Shown here one piece after another: positions 18,735 through 28,337 of a DNA stretch of 64,000 nucleotides (position 1 is its first letter; each line of letters begins with the position of its first letter). The stretch lies in NCBI GenBank assembly GCA_037388505.1, contig JARRKC010000004.1, positions 186,001 through 250,000 on the forward strand, written 5' to 3'. The position numbers and the translations under genes are program-made. The notes beneath the pieces are model-generated. The model saw only the letters and a list, made by a program, of their open reading frames with translations, had not been told where the DNA came from and did no database searches. The DNA comes from JARRKC01 sp037388505 (GTDB lineage Bacteria > Acidobacteriota > UBA6911 > RPQK01 > JAPXNP01).

Positions 18735-19817
18735 ATGGTCCGCTTTGCTCGTGCCCTCTCGGGCCTGTCTGTCTTGTCTCTTTCCACGCTTTTCCTGGCC
18801 GCCCAGCCACCGATCCCGACGCAGGAACTCGCCTTCCCTCAGTTCGTCGTCGGTGGCGGCTGGACGTGCGAGCTCACTCTGGTCGCTGAGGGGCAGGCCT
18901 TCTCAGCCGGAGGCGTAGGTTTCTTTGATGCTTCGGGGCAAGGTCTGGCGGTCAAGGTCAACGGCGCTGCACCTCAGAATGCCTTCGTCTACAACCTTCC
19001 AAAAGGTACGGCCGCCAACTACGAGTTGACGAAAGATGGCCCGACTGCGGTCGGCTTTCTGCTGCTCAGCCAGGCAGCCGTTCAGGGGACCTCCTTCGGT
19101 GGAGTCCAGGGAATTCTGACTTACCGGTACAAGCAGAATGGAAAGACAACGATCCAGATCGGCGTTCCGGCGAGCGTCCCTCTCCTGGGCGGGTACCTTC
19201 CGTTCGACAATACCGGAGGAAACCGAACGTCCTTTGCGATCATTTCGCTCAACAAGCGAACCGTCAACGCCAGCGCTTATTCAGAGAACGGTACACCGTT
19301 GGCGAATCCCGGGTCGATTCGGTTTTCGCAGGTTAGTCAGAAGGCAGAATTCGTTGACGAACTCTTTCCCGAACTGGCGAACAAGAGGGGGTTCCTGAAG
19401 CTCACTTCAACGGACAGTTTCGAACTCTTGGTGCTCAACCAGAACGGTACCATCCTCTCGACCGGCGCCGGCTTGCCCGAGATTCTCGAACAGACTTATA
19501 CCATCTATGCGACCGATACGACGCAGTGGATCCTTCGGCTGCTCCATACCGGGAATTACCTGACCGGGGTGGCTCAAAGGCTCGGTAATTCGCCGATTCT
19601 GCTCTATGCCTCCGGCCTTCTGACCGAGGGGAACGTTCAGATGACGATCTACGCCACCGATCCTTCGAACGGCAACGTCGTGGACATCTGCCTGCTCGGG
19701 CCTTCAGACACGAATCTCAGCGTCGCCCAAGGCAACGTCGTCATCGTCGGAGAAGACGGCGGCATTATCGATTCAGGAACATTCTCGTCAGTCGGCGGCT
19801 CCGGCACGAAGAAGTGA
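18735..19817 (+). CDS. Secreted beta-rich protein of unknown function
   Basis: 360 residues with a clear signal peptide (ALSGLSVLSLSTLFLAAQ). The mature part is rich in Gly, Thr, Ser, Asn and short beta-strand patterns such as FVVGGGWTCELTLV, TSFAIISLNKRTVNASAYSENG and FVDELFPEL. Only two cysteines are seen. Similar exported proteins with FPQFVVGGGWxTxLxL openings are, from memory, frequent in Acidobacteria, without known function. AGGAGG lies 5 bases before the ATG. It sits 174 bases after GH78 and converges with the sulfatase. Confidence 0.8.
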   Translation: MVRFARALSGLSVLSLSTLFLAAQPPIPTQELAFPQFVVGGGWTCELTLVAEGQAFSAGGVGFFDASGQGLAVKVNGAAPQNAFVYNLPKGTAANYELTKDGPTAVGFLLLSQAAVQGTSFGGVQGILTYRYKQNGKTTIQIGVPASVPLLGGYLPFDNTGGNRTSFAIISLNKRTVNASAYSENGTPLANPGSIRFSQVSQKAEFVDELFPELANKRGFLKLTSTDSFELLVLNQNGTILSTGAGLPEILEQTYTIYATDTTQWILRLLHTGNYLTGVAQRLGNSPILLYASGLLTEGNVQMTIYATDPSNGNVVDICLLGPSDTNLSVAQGNVVIVGEDGGIIDSGTFSSVGGSGTKK

Positions 19818-19935
19818 ACGGGGCTCACGGGTTGTTTCGCGGGCCAGTGTTCGACGCAGGAGATCCGGTACGGATGACCACTCCATTCAGTCGTATCTCC
19901 CGAAGACGTGAGCCGCCCCCAAGCCGAACGGATGT

Positions 19936-21435
19936 TCATTGGCCCGGTGGATGGTAGCCAGGCTTGACTGGACCCCAGCCGTAATAGGGGTACTGCTCGA
20001 GTCGTGACGCATCCCCAAGACGGGGGTCGTCTGTCTTCTCGAGTTCGTCCATCAACCGGCCGGACAGGGTCTCCAATACTTCACGGTAGGCCGGGTCGGA
20101 TGCCACGTTCTGCAGCTGATCCGGGTCTTTTTTCAGATCGTAGAGCTCCTCGGCCGGTCTCTTGTCGAAAGCCAACTCGAAGAGGCGCCGATGGAGTTCG
20201 TCCCGGTCCCGGTTTTCAATCATGTCGAACTTCGTCGGGCCGTTATCGACGTCCCCGTACCAGGCGCCGGGGTAGTATGCACGTTCATAGTTCGGAGTCC
20301 CGGCGGGCCATCGATCGGGGCGAAAGTTGCGAATGTAGAGGTAGTCGTGAGTGCGGATGGCCCGCATTGGTGTGCCTCCGGGGTCCGGTTTCTCCTGGCA
20401 GGGAACATGACGTTCTTTGCCGAGGAGCACGAAGGTCCGGTCCGGATCCACCTGGCCTTCTGAACCCGACTGGAGAACCGGCAAGAGGCTGCGACCCGTC
20501 ATCACGCTCGGCACGGGAATTCCTACAAGCTCCAGAAAGGTCGGGGCCAGGTCCGTCAGACTCACGAGGTCATCCACTTTGCGGCCGGCTGGAAAGCGTT
20601 TCGGAAATCGGATCGCCAGGGGAACCCGGGTTCCCCCATCGTAGAGATTGGCCTTGCAGCGTGGGAAAGGCATGCCGTTGTCGCCGGTGATGACGATGAC
20701 CGTATTCTCCAACTCCCCCAGGGACTCGAGTTTCTGGAGCAACTCTCCCGTCTCCCGATCGAAGCGCTGGACCTCCCAGTAATAGTCGGCGACATCGCCG
20801 CGAACCGACGCGTCATCAGGAAAGCACCGGAAGAGATCGATCCTGTCGAGATCCATCCCTTCGGCCGCAGCCGCTCCTTCCTCGTATGGGCGATGCGGAT
20901 CGTTGCTTCCAAACCAGTAACAGAAGGGCTTCCCGGCCGGTCTCTGCTCGAGGAAGGAATCGAAGTCAGGGAATTCGGCTCCCGCTGCGTTGCGGGTTCT
21001 CCCGCCGACCTCCCATTTGCCGGGCCCCCAACCTTTGCGACTGTATCCGACGAAGTAGCCGCTCTCCTCCAGGAGATCCGGATAGACGGGGAAACGAGCC
21101 TGCAGGGTGCTCCAGAGATTCGCACTCTCCTCGAGGCGCCAGTGCCACTGCCCTGTCAACAACGCGGCCCGGCTCGGAGTACACGAAGGTGCCGCTACGA
21201 AAGCCGCGCTGAACAGAACCCCCTCCCGGGCCACACGGTCGAAGGTCGGGGTCTTGATGACGGGATCTCCGTACACCCCGGCATGCGGCCAGCTCCAGTC
21301 GTCGGCGATGGCGATGAGTATATTCGGAGGGGTGCCCCGGAGGTTTTCGGCAATCGTTGGTCCCTGCTGAGAGCAGCCGGAGTTCCAGACCAAAGTCAGA
21401 ATTACGAAAGCTGAGAATCGGAACAGTCCCTTCAT
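19936..21435 (-). CDS. Sulfatase (arylsulfatase family), lipoprotein
   Basis: Hydrolyses sulfate esters, probably on polysaccharides. 499 residues. Lipobox WNSGC with Cys21 predicts membrane anchoring in the periplasm or at the cell surface. The metal-binding start is NILIAIADDWSW (Asp45-Asp46). The formylglycine motif is CTPSR (Cys85 to Arg89), the Cys type, so maturation by an FGE or anSME enzyme is required; none is in the window. Later blocks VIVITGDNGMPFPRCK and DGGTRVPLAIRFPKRF complete the metal site. ATG at 21435 is chosen because GGGGAGG precedes it; the longer in-frame start at 21462 lacks a site. Divergent from the DJ-1 gene. Confidence 0.95.
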   Translation of the reverse strand: MKGLFRFSAFVILTLVWNSGCSQQGPTIAENLRGTPPNILIAIADDWSWPHAGVYGDPVIKTPTFDRVAREGVLFSAAFVAAPSCTPSRAALLTGQWHWRLEESANLWSTLQARFPVYPDLLEESGYFVGYSRKGWGPGKWEVGGRTRNAAGAEFPDFDSFLEQRPAGKPFCYWFGSNDPHRPYEEGAAAAEGMDLDRIDLFRCFPDDASVRGDVADYYWEVQRFDRETGELLQKLESLGELENTVIVITGDNGMPFPRCKANLYDGGTRVPLAIRFPKRFPAGRKVDDLVSLTDLAPTFLELVGIPVPSVMTGRSLLPVLQSGSEGQVDPDRTFVLLGKERHVPCQEKPDPGGTPMRAIRTHDYLYIRNFRPDRWPAGTPNYERAYYPGAWYGDVDNGPTKFDMIENRDRDELHRRLFELAFDKRPAEELYDLKKDPDQLQNVASDPAYREVLETLSGRLMDELEKTDDPRLGDASRLEQYPYYGWGPVKPGYHPPGQ

Positions 21436-21550
21436 CGTGTCCTCCCCTCGGTGCAAACCCATTCCCTTCGCTCTCTATTACGCCTCGATGGACTCGTTCA
21501 GTAAAGGGGAATTCGGTTTCTGCTAGACTTTCTTTCGAAGGAGGATGTCA

Positions 21551-22138
21551 ATGTCAGCCAAGAAGATCCTGATGCCGGTTGGAGATTACGTCGAAGACTA
21601 CGAGGTCATGGTTCCATTTCAGATGCTGCTCATGGTTGGTCACACGGTCCATGCCGTCTGCCCGGGCAAGAAAGCGGGGGAGACGGTGCGCACGGCGATT
21701 CACGACTTCGAAGGCGACCAGACATACAGTGAGAAGAGGGGGCACAACTTCCGGGTCAACGCCGACTTCGATGAGGTGAACCCCAAGGACTACGACGCGT
21801 TGGTGATTCCCGGAGGACGGGCACCCGAGTACTTGCGCTTGAACGAGCGCCTCCTCGAAATCGTCCGACACTTCGCTGAGCATGGAAAGCCCATCGCGTC
21901 CATCTGTCACGGACAGCAGATCATGGCGGCGGCCGGGGTGCTGAATGGCAAGCTCTGTACGGCCTACCCTGCAGTCAAGCCGGAAGTCGTCGCGGCCGGC
22001 GGTACCTGGGGTGAGGTCAATGAGACGTTCTCCAACGCGTATGTGGACGGCAATCTGGTGACCGCAGCCGCCTGGCCCGGACACCCCGAGTGGATCCGGA
22101 AATTCCTCGAGGTTCTGGGAAGCCGCATCGAACCCTGA
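21551..22138 (+). CDS. DJ-1/PfpI family protein
   Basis: 195 residues. The class I glutamine-amidotransferase-like fold is recognisable, with the nucleophile elbow ASICHGQQIM (Cys119-His120) and the conserved acidic residue in GDYVEDYEVMVPFQ near 15-18. VIPGGRAPEYLR precedes the elbow. Family members are stress-related deglycases, chaperones or peptidases; the sequence does not say which. The second of two closely spaced ATGs (21551) is chosen because GGAGG lies 6-7 bases upstream of it but touches the first (21545). Cytoplasmic and probably monocistronic, followed by a hairpin before a convergent gene. Confidence 0.93.
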   Translation: MSAKKILMPVGDYVEDYEVMVPFQMLLMVGHTVHAVCPGKKAGETVRTAIHDFEGDQTYSEKRGHNFRVNADFDEVNPKDYDALVIPGGRAPEYLRLNERLLEIVRHFAEHGKPIASICHGQQIMAAAGVLNGKLCTAYPAVKPEVVAAGGTWGEVNETFSNAYVDGNLVTAAAWPGHPEWIRKFLEVLGSRIEP

Positions 22139-22184
22139 TCTTCCGAACCCTCGTCACGCTTCATCCCGAGGAATGATGCGGATT

Positions 22185-22201
22185 GATGCGGTCTCCGCAT
22201 C
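22185..22201. terminator. Hairpin between convergent genes
   Basis: GATGCGG / CCGCATC, a perfect 7-bp stem with loop TCT, lies in the 81-base gap where the DJ-1 gene and the hypothetical secreted protein gene converge. It could serve both strands. There is no T-run. Confidence 0.42.
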
Positions 22202-22219
22202 TTCCACGAGGTGCACAGC

Positions 22220-22987
22220 TCAGGGCCGCCCCTTCGCCGGTACGAACTGGCGAACGCGTGAATCCCACGTCAGGGGAACCGTCGATTGATCGACCAAATG
22301 ACCTTGACAATCCTGCCGGATCGTCTGAAGCGTGATCGGATAGGGGCTGTTCGCGTTGAAGGTCACGCTCGTCCGTGAAGCTCCTGCCGTGCTCCCTGCC
22401 CCGGGGGCACCGCACGTCGAGAAGTGGGTCTGGACCTGAAGAACCGGTCGAGGCGGTGGACGAACATCGATCAGATACAGGGTCTCGGCGTCGATACCCT
22501 CTTGTGCCCGCTGGATGCGCACACCCAGAATCTGTTGGTGGGGACCTCGGAAGAAGTCGTCGGGAACCATCGAGACCCGGGAGGAACCATCCATCCGGAG
22601 GATCCCTTTCTGAAACGAAAGAGGATTGGCGTCCGATCCCAGCAGAGCAAAATCGATCAGTCGGGGACAGGCCTCGCAGTCGAGCGGCCCCTTTTCGCCG
22701 ATGGCCACTCTGACCACCAGCACAGCCGTCTCATTCGTGTCGGTCTGCAGCGCAGAAAGAACGTTGACAACCTTCGAACCCTCGCTCGGTATCTTTCCCG
22801 TCATCGGGTCGTAGTCGGGGTAGACCTTCCGGACCCAGGACTGTCCTGACTGAGCCCACAAGGTGCTTTGCGACACGGCACTCGAGACACAGAAGAGAAC
22901 CCAGAAGTACCTCAGAAGAAGGGCCTGCGATCGCTGGATCCAGGTCCGAGACCATCGAGAGCTCGAGTCATGGCAGCAGTCAGACAC
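22220..22987 (-). CDS. Exported protein of unknown function
   Basis: About 255 residues from GTG at 22987. A membrane or signal segment (ALLLRYFWVLFCVSSAVSQST) is followed by a soluble domain with VVRVAIGEKGPLDCEACPRL, a proline-rich DVRPPPRPVLQV and a C-terminal FNANSPYPITLQTIRQDCQG. Four cysteines in the mature part could form disulfides. I do not recognise the family. The start is uncertain: the open frame extends to 23119, but that extension does not look like protein-coding sequence and no start here has a good ribosome binding site. A second reading is that the N-terminus has been disturbed. Confidence 0.6.
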   Translation of the reverse strand: MSDCCHDSSSRWSRTWIQRSQALLLRYFWVLFCVSSAVSQSTLWAQSGQSWVRKVYPDYDPMTGKIPSEGSKVVNVLSALQTDTNETAVLVVRVAIGEKGPLDCEACPRLIDFALLGSDANPLSFQKGILRMDGSSRVSMVPDDFFRGPHQQILGVRIQRAQEGIDAETLYLIDVRPPPRPVLQVQTHFSTCGAPGAGSTAGASRTSVTFNANSPYPITLQTIRQDCQGHLVDQSTVPLTWDSRVRQFVPAKGRP

Positions 22988-23292
22988 CGCACGACAGTCT
23001 AGCAGACTCTCGCGCCCAACTGACTTTCCAGGGCACCCGCCATCCCGGTGCCGTTCAGTCCGCCGCTCGAGCATTTCTACGTGCCGGGGGCGGAACAGGC
23101 GATCCAGGCAGCCAGACAACTATTCGCAAGCTGGGCGCGTATCTACGGGTCACGATTCGGAGTGGCGATCAAGATGCTTCCGAGTACCTCCCCGGATCGA
23201 CCTTGCGCTGTAGCGAAGACAGCTATGCCAGAATGGAGGTGCAGCGTCGTGAAGTAGTCCGGAAGGAGCATCCACGTCGGAAGAGAGCAGAG
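22988..23292. other. Intergenic region, no convincing gene
   Basis: 305 bases between the exported unknown protein (minus) and the DUF3079 gene (plus). A 69-codon plus-strand open frame at 23048-23257 has no ribosome binding site and no recognisable sequence, so I do not call it. Confidence 0.45.
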
Positions 23293-23520
23293 ATGAAACG
23301 ATATCCCCTTCATCCACGGCATCCGGAAAGAGTCTGCTGGGGCTGCGACCGCTTTTGCCCGGCTGACGATCTCAGGTGCGGCAACGGGACGGTTCGAGCC
23401 ATGCACCCCATCGAGCTATTTGGGGAGGACTGGGTCGAATGGGCATCGGAGCAGCGTGCCCGGTCAGGCGCCCAACCATTTGGAGATCCTCAAACGGAGG
23501 ATGCGGCCGAGGCACAATAG
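23293..23520 (+). CDS. DUF3079 family small cysteine-rich protein
   Basis: 75 residues. The opening MKRYPLHPRHPERVCWGCD, then CPADDLRCGNGTVRAMHP and ELFGEDW, matches from memory the DUF3079 family. That family is conserved in proteobacteria and relatives and has no assigned function. The four cysteines (CWGC, then C-x6-C) look like a zinc- or metal-binding knuckle. The longer open frame starting at 23203 is not conserved in style, so ATG at 23293 is chosen; upstream there is only a weak AGAGAG. Isolated between non-coding stretches. Confidence 0.8.
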   Translation: MKRYPLHPRHPERVCWGCDRFCPADDLRCGNGTVRAMHPIELFGEDWVEWASEQRARSGAQPFGDPQTEDAAEAQ

Positions 23521-23968
23521 TCCGTTGTGCCAGATGGATTGCCTCGATTCCGCTCCGGGCGTCCCTAGAATCTCATTCCTTCAGTTCCCTCAATCCCCTC
23601 CAAATTGAAGCTTCAAGCGAGGCACTTCACCCGAGACAATGGCGGATCTCTCGTTGTTTCTTCTAGGGACAGGCAGGACAATATGCTGGTAAGCCCCATT
23701 GAGGGTTAGTGTCGTCACTGCCAGTATGGGGTTCATGTGGAGGCTCCTGGCGGAGTCATTGCCGGTGTACTGTTCGATATGATCAGAGGCAATAAGGGAC
23801 TCCACCTTCGCCGTGGCTCCGATCCTTGGGGCCATATGCGCCGTCGCTTTTGCCGGGATCAAGGGCAAGGATCGTCTGCCGGCGAAGGTGGAGGCGGTGC
23901 GCAGCGCTTAGCCGCCTCGAGCTCCCACCAACCGCAGCAGATCCCACCGGACTGGCGGAGCGAGCTCT
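23521..23968. other. Intergenic region, possibly with gene debris
   Basis: 448 bases without a convincing gene. On the plus strand, about 23790-23911 reads as a membrane-protein-like fragment (STFAVAPILGAICAVAFAG then KGKDRLPAKVEAVRSA and a stop). It is closed upstream by a stop and has no start. It could be the end of a decayed gene. Base composition here is visibly less GC-rich than in the neighbouring genes. Confidence 0.4.
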
Positions 23969-24997
23969 TTACTGTGAATCCGGCGTGCGCTCGATCACCA
24001 TCAACGTGAACGTTCCGGGGACCATTGGAGGTCGGCGTCTCGGGTTTTCCGGAGTGGCCGGCGGAACCGGTCCGAATCTGGCCGAGACCAGGAACAGCTG
24101 ATGGGTCGTGGGATCCAGCCCCATGGTCCGGGCGCCCCGCATCGTCTTCACGTTTTCGACGACGTGATATTTATCAGGACCATCCTGATGGATCACGGTC
24201 AACGTCCCATCGCCATTCGAGGCGAAAGCATCCCCGCTGTCCGGATCGAAGGCTGCGCCGTCGACGCCCTCGCCGATGGGAACGGTGGCGACTACAGTTC
24301 CCGCGTCGTAGTCGGAAACAGCCATCGCACCGCTGCGGCAGCCGCTGAATAACCGGTGGTTCTTCAGATCAATCGCCATCGCCACCGGATGCTGGCAGGG
24401 CTCCGTCGACCAGCGACGGGTGACTTGCAGTGCGGAGGCGTCGATTTCCGCCACCTCGTTGGTGTCGGTGATGTTGACATAGACCTTGCCGTTCCCGGCC
24501 GAGACTCCCGACTCCGGTTTGCCTCCGAGCGGTATGTTCGTCACCAGCTTTCCGGCTCCTGGATCGACGACCGTGGAGGAGTGGGCGTCACCGTTGAACG
24601 AAAAGACGCGGTCGGATACGGAGTCGTAGATGATGGCATCGGCGTCTTCGGCTGCCGGAATCCGAGCGAGGGGTTTGAGGGTTCGGAGGTCGAACATGAC
24701 GATCGAACCGTCGTTTCCGGACGTGGCGAACCCGTGTCCCGTGTGGCGAACCAAAGCCACGCCGTGCGCACCGTCGATGCCGAGCACGGCACCGAGGAGC
24801 TTCCCGTTGCGCTCGTTGACCACCATGACGCGATTTTCCCGGCCGATGAACAACCGATGCCGGGGAGGATCAGGGACGACGTAGTCCCACCGACCCTCTC
24901 CAGCGAGCGTGAATTTGTGAGTGATGCGATAGACAGGCGGTTCCGCGAACAGGGACGGCACTACCAGAAAGGACAAAAGAATAGCTGGGAAACGCAT
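23969..24997 (-). CDS. Exported YVTN/YncE-like beta-propeller protein
   Basis: 342 residues. A short signal peptide (MRFPAILLSFLVVPSLFA) precedes repeated blades with the pattern DxxxxRLFxG/VxN...: RHRLFIGRENRVMVVNERNGK, GFATSGNDGSIVMFDLRTLK, VYVNITDTNEVAEIDASAL, HRLFSGCRSGAMAVSDYDAG and AFASNGDGTLTVIHQD. This is the YncE/40-residue YVTN propeller type, usually a periplasmic binding or scaffold protein. AAAGGAG lies 5 bases before ATG at 24997; upstream in-frame ATGs lack a site and precede the signal peptide. It is 188 bases downstream of GH2 on the same strand. Confidence 0.85.
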   Translation of the reverse strand: MRFPAILLSFLVVPSLFAEPPVYRITHKFTLAGEGRWDYVVPDPPRHRLFIGRENRVMVVNERNGKLLGAVLGIDGAHGVALVRHTGHGFATSGNDGSIVMFDLRTLKPLARIPAAEDADAIIYDSVSDRVFSFNGDAHSSTVVDPGAGKLVTNIPLGGKPESGVSAGNGKVYVNITDTNEVAEIDASALQVTRRWSTEPCQHPVAMAIDLKNHRLFSGCRSGAMAVSDYDAGTVVATVPIGEGVDGAAFDPDSGDAFASNGDGTLTVIHQDGPDKYHVVENVKTMRGARTMGLDPTTHQLFLVSARFGPVPPATPENPRRRPPMVPGTFTLMVIERTPDSQ

Positions 24998-25185
24998 GGA
25001 AACTCCTTTGAGAGAGGTCACATTCAGGTCTACGGCCAGAGGTCTTCCAGTCGTCATTACGGTCTCTCGTTGTGCCGAGGACAGGGTCTGGGCGCTTAGA
25101 GTGCGATTCCTCGGTCGAAAACTCACGCTCACCCGCACTTCTTGACCCCTCAATAACCTGTCGTGGTTCAACGCCAACCCTGAGC

Positions 25186-28041
25186 CTACGGTTCAACCGC
25201 GTTCAGCGTGAGTTCGGCTGATTTCAGCCCTGTTGCCGCAGCTTGGCAGATGATCGAACCGGGCTGGCCAGTGCTGCGGATCACCGCGAGGGCCCTCCCG
25301 TGCCAAAGCTTGTGCCGGCTGTTCTGCAGGCTGTCCACGTCGGTCGGATCCCCGTTTCCGAGGGCAATCAGTTCGCCGGTGCCGGAAATGCTGAGGGTGA
25401 TCTCGTTGGCGGCGATGGGAACTCGCCGGCCCTGATCGTCGACCGCCGAGATGGCCAGGAACGCGACGCCTTCCCGCTTCGCCGGCATCGTGTTCCGCTC
25501 GACGGCCATCCGGAGTTCAGCCGGAGATCCCGCGGTGACGAGCTGCGCTTCGCCGGCGGCCTGTCCCTCTTTCAGGACTCGAGCGACGAGGGTCCCGGGG
25601 CTGTATTTCACGGTGAACTCCGTCGTCAGCTTCTCCCCGACGGGTTTCTTCCCAATCTCCTCGCCGTTCAGGAGCAGTTGGACATCGTCGCCATCGGCAT
25701 AGACGCGGACGACGAGATCCTGTCCTTCCGCACCCGGCCAGGTCCAGCTCGCATGCTCATCGCGCCACCCCCAGCGACCCGGCTGAGAAACGTTCCCGTC
25801 CGGACCCAGCCGCTCCACGAGAATCGAGACGGGCCGAACTCCCCACATGACCTGACGGTACAGAGACTGCGGTTTCTCGAAACCACAAATGTCGAAATCG
25901 CCACAGTTGGCATCGTGCCAGGGCCAGCCCATGAGAGCGGTATTAAACCCGGCCTGATCTTCTCTCGTGTGACCGATCCCGGACTCTCCCAGATAATCCC
26001 AGGACGTCCAGATGAAATCGCCGATCACGTAGGGCAGCCGCTCGACTTTGCTCCAGCAGATGTAGCTGTCATTGGGGAAGGACTCCGTGCTGACAATGAC
26101 CCGATCGGGAACCCGCTCGTGATCTGTCTCATACGTGCGCTCGTTGTAGTTGTACCCGGCGATGTCGAGGGCCGCGAAGAAGGGGTCTGCCTTTTCGGTG
26201 ACCCAGTTGACGGCGGAGGTGATCGGGCGGCTCGAGTCCATGGCACGGATATGGTCGGCAAGCCGCTTCGCCGTTTCGGCCCCTTCCGGGTCGAATCGTT
26301 CCGGGATCTCGTTGCCGATCGACCACATGACAACGGACGGATGATTGCGATCCCGCAGAACCATGGCGTCGACGTCCCTCTCCCACCATTTATCGAAGAA
26401 CAGGTGGTAGTCGTCCGGATTCTTGGGACGCTGCCACATATCGAAGGCCTCGTCGATGACTAGCATGCCCTGGCGGTCGCAGGCCTCGAGGAACGCTTCC
26501 GAAGGAGGGTTGTGAGAGCAGCGGATAGCGTTGTAGCCGGCCGCCTTCAAGGTCGCGACCCGCCGTTCCTCAGCCGCCGGATAGACGGCGGAGCCCAGGA
26601 TACCGTGATCGTGATGGACACAGCCGCCACGAAGCAAGATCGGCTTTCCGTTCAGAAGGAAGCCCTGTTGAGCATTCCACGCCAGGCTCCGGATACCGAA
26701 CATCGCCGAGTCGCGGTCGACGACTTCCCCAGCGTGCTCGACTTCGACTTCTGCTCGATAGAGCGACGGAGTCTCGGGAGACCAGAGACCGGGTTGGTCG
26801 ACGTCGATGACTACTTCGGCCGTTCCGGACTGCCCGTCGGAGACGATCGGAGCTTCGCCCCGGCCGGCCGATCTTCCGTTGGGGTCGGTCAAACTCACTC
26901 GAACGCTACCCTCAGGCGGTTCCGGAGCTTCGAGCCGAACCTTGATGTGGGTGGTCGCCTTGTCACTGCTGACTTCCGGGGTGGTGACGGAGATGCCCCA
27001 AACGGCCACGTGCAGAGGGGGCGTCACCGCGAGCGTCACCGTCCGATAGAGGCCGGATCCCGAGTACCAGCGACTGTTGCGACCCAGGTTCGACACGCGC
27101 ACGGCGAGAACGCTTTCCTGGCCGGCGGGTTTGAGGTTCGGAGTCAGATCGAATGAAAACGGTGTGTAGCCATAGACGTGACGTCCCACTTCCGCGCCGT
27201 TGAGCCAGACCGTCGTTTCCATGTAGCTTCCGTCGAAAATGATCTGAACCGCCTTGCCGGCATCTTCGGGGGGAAGCGTGAAGTGTCTGCGATACCAGCC
27301 GATCCCTCCCACGGCGAAGCCGGTGCTGATAGCACCGAGACTGCGACCGGGATCGAAGGGACTGGGTCCGTTCGCTAATTCCACGCCACCGACGAGGCCA
27401 CCGCCGTCTCGAGACGTCACCCGAACAGCGACGAGATGTTCACCCGGCTGCGACACTTCGTCGGGCAGGAGGTACGCGCGGATCTTGACGGGAGCGTTCG
27501 ACCAGTATTGGTCCGAAGTGGAATCGACCTTGACGCCATCCACGTAGGTCTCATCCGCCGTGTGGATCCGCTCCAAATCGATCAGAACCCGCTTCCCCGC
27601 AGCATCCTGAGGGATCGTGAAACGACGGCGATACCAGGCGACGCCCTTAGGGGCTGCAGATTGGTAGTCACTCCAACGGTCGGGCGTTGCGACCTCGGTC
27701 CACGACGAGTCGTTGAACGTCGCCTCTTTCCATCCCGGATCGTCACCGAACTTCAGGCGCCATTGCCCGGGCACGAGGCTGACAACCGCATAGAGCGGGT
27801 CTTCGTCACGCGCCGGGAGATCCTCGATGCTCCAATCGTGCGGCAGATCGACAGACCGCCAGTTTGCGTCATCGAACGACGGTTGCTCGGCCCCGGACGG
27901 ATCGCCGCGCAGAAACTTCCAGTCGCTGGTCAGGGCCCGCTCCTCCCGGAGGGGACGGGTGCTCGAGCAGGCACTCAGGCCAAGAGCTGCGAGCAGGAGC
28001 AAAGGGACAGCCCACGAGAGCGCTCGTCGATCAGGTCGCAT
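25186..28041 (-). CDS. Beta-galactosidase-like GH2 glycoside hydrolase, lipoprotein
   Basis: Family GH2 enzyme, probably beta-galactosidase or related. 951 residues. Lipobox LGLSAC (Cys25) predicts anchoring. The N-terminal jelly roll (VDLPHDWSIED) is interrupted by about 150 residues that look like a second jelly roll, then resumes with GGIGWYRRHFTLP and TTVWLNGAEVGRHVYGY. The TIM barrel has RCSHNPPSEAFLEACDRQGM, the acid/base Glu in MWSIGNEIPER (about 577) and the nucleophile Glu in VSTESF (about 652). C-terminal immunoglobulin-like domains follow. ATG at 28041 follows GGGAG; the 67-codon extension upstream is not signal-like. Part of a minus-strand run with GH29, the acyltransferase and GH3. 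Confidence 0.93.
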   Translation of the reverse strand: MRPDRRALSWAVPLLLLAALGLSACSSTRPLREERALTSDWKFLRGDPSGAEQPSFDDANWRSVDLPHDWSIEDLPARDEDPLYAVVSLVPGQWRLKFGDDPGWKEATFNDSSWTEVATPDRWSDYQSAAPKGVAWYRRRFTIPQDAAGKRVLIDLERIHTADETYVDGVKVDSTSDQYWSNAPVKIRAYLLPDEVSQPGEHLVAVRVTSRDGGGLVGGVELANGPSPFDPGRSLGAISTGFAVGGIGWYRRHFTLPPEDAGKAVQIIFDGSYMETTVWLNGAEVGRHVYGYTPFSFDLTPNLKPAGQESVLAVRVSNLGRNSRWYSGSGLYRTVTLAVTPPLHVAVWGISVTTPEVSSDKATTHIKVRLEAPEPPEGSVRVSLTDPNGRSAGRGEAPIVSDGQSGTAEVVIDVDQPGLWSPETPSLYRAEVEVEHAGEVVDRDSAMFGIRSLAWNAQQGFLLNGKPILLRGGCVHHDHGILGSAVYPAAEERRVATLKAAGYNAIRCSHNPPSEAFLEACDRQGMLVIDEAFDMWQRPKNPDDYHLFFDKWWERDVDAMVLRDRNHPSVVMWSIGNEIPERFDPEGAETAKRLADHIRAMDSSRPITSAVNWVTEKADPFFAALDIAGYNYNERTYETDHERVPDRVIVSTESFPNDSYICWSKVERLPYVIGDFIWTSWDYLGESGIGHTREDQAGFNTALMGWPWHDANCGDFDICGFEKPQSLYRQVMWGVRPVSILVERLGPDGNVSQPGRWGWRDEHASWTWPGAEGQDLVVRVYADGDDVQLLLNGEEIGKKPVGEKLTTEFTVKYSPGTLVARVLKEGQAAGEAQLVTAGSPAELRMAVERNTMPAKREGVAFLAISAVDDQGRRVPIAANEITLSISGTGELIALGNGDPTDVDSLQNSRHKLWHGRALAVIRSTGQPGSIICQAAATGLKSAELTLNAVEP

Positions 28042-28337
28042 GTGATTCTCCCGTCTGTGCGTGAGCAAGGCGGCTCCCGGACCAGCCGGGATTGCATTCG
28101 CACTCACTCTTCGATTACGCATCACGAAATGACAATTGTAAAGGTGCATGGTCGGGAACCTCGAGAGCCGGCGAACCGGTTCCGCCCGGGAAGACCGCTG
28201 AATCCGGAGGAAGTCCATGTCAACCGGCTGAGAAGGCCGCAAGGATCCCCTTCCAGCGGCGTGGCGAGAGTCACAACGGCCACTGCGGGGAGATGCGCAA
28301 ACAATCCGTGACCCGCCGGGGTCTAGAAGCTGCCGTC

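Noticed and set aside
23048..23257. 69-codon plus-strand open frame before the DUF3079 gene
   Set aside because: No ribosome binding site, no family resemblance, and it overlaps non-coding sequence with no supporting signal.
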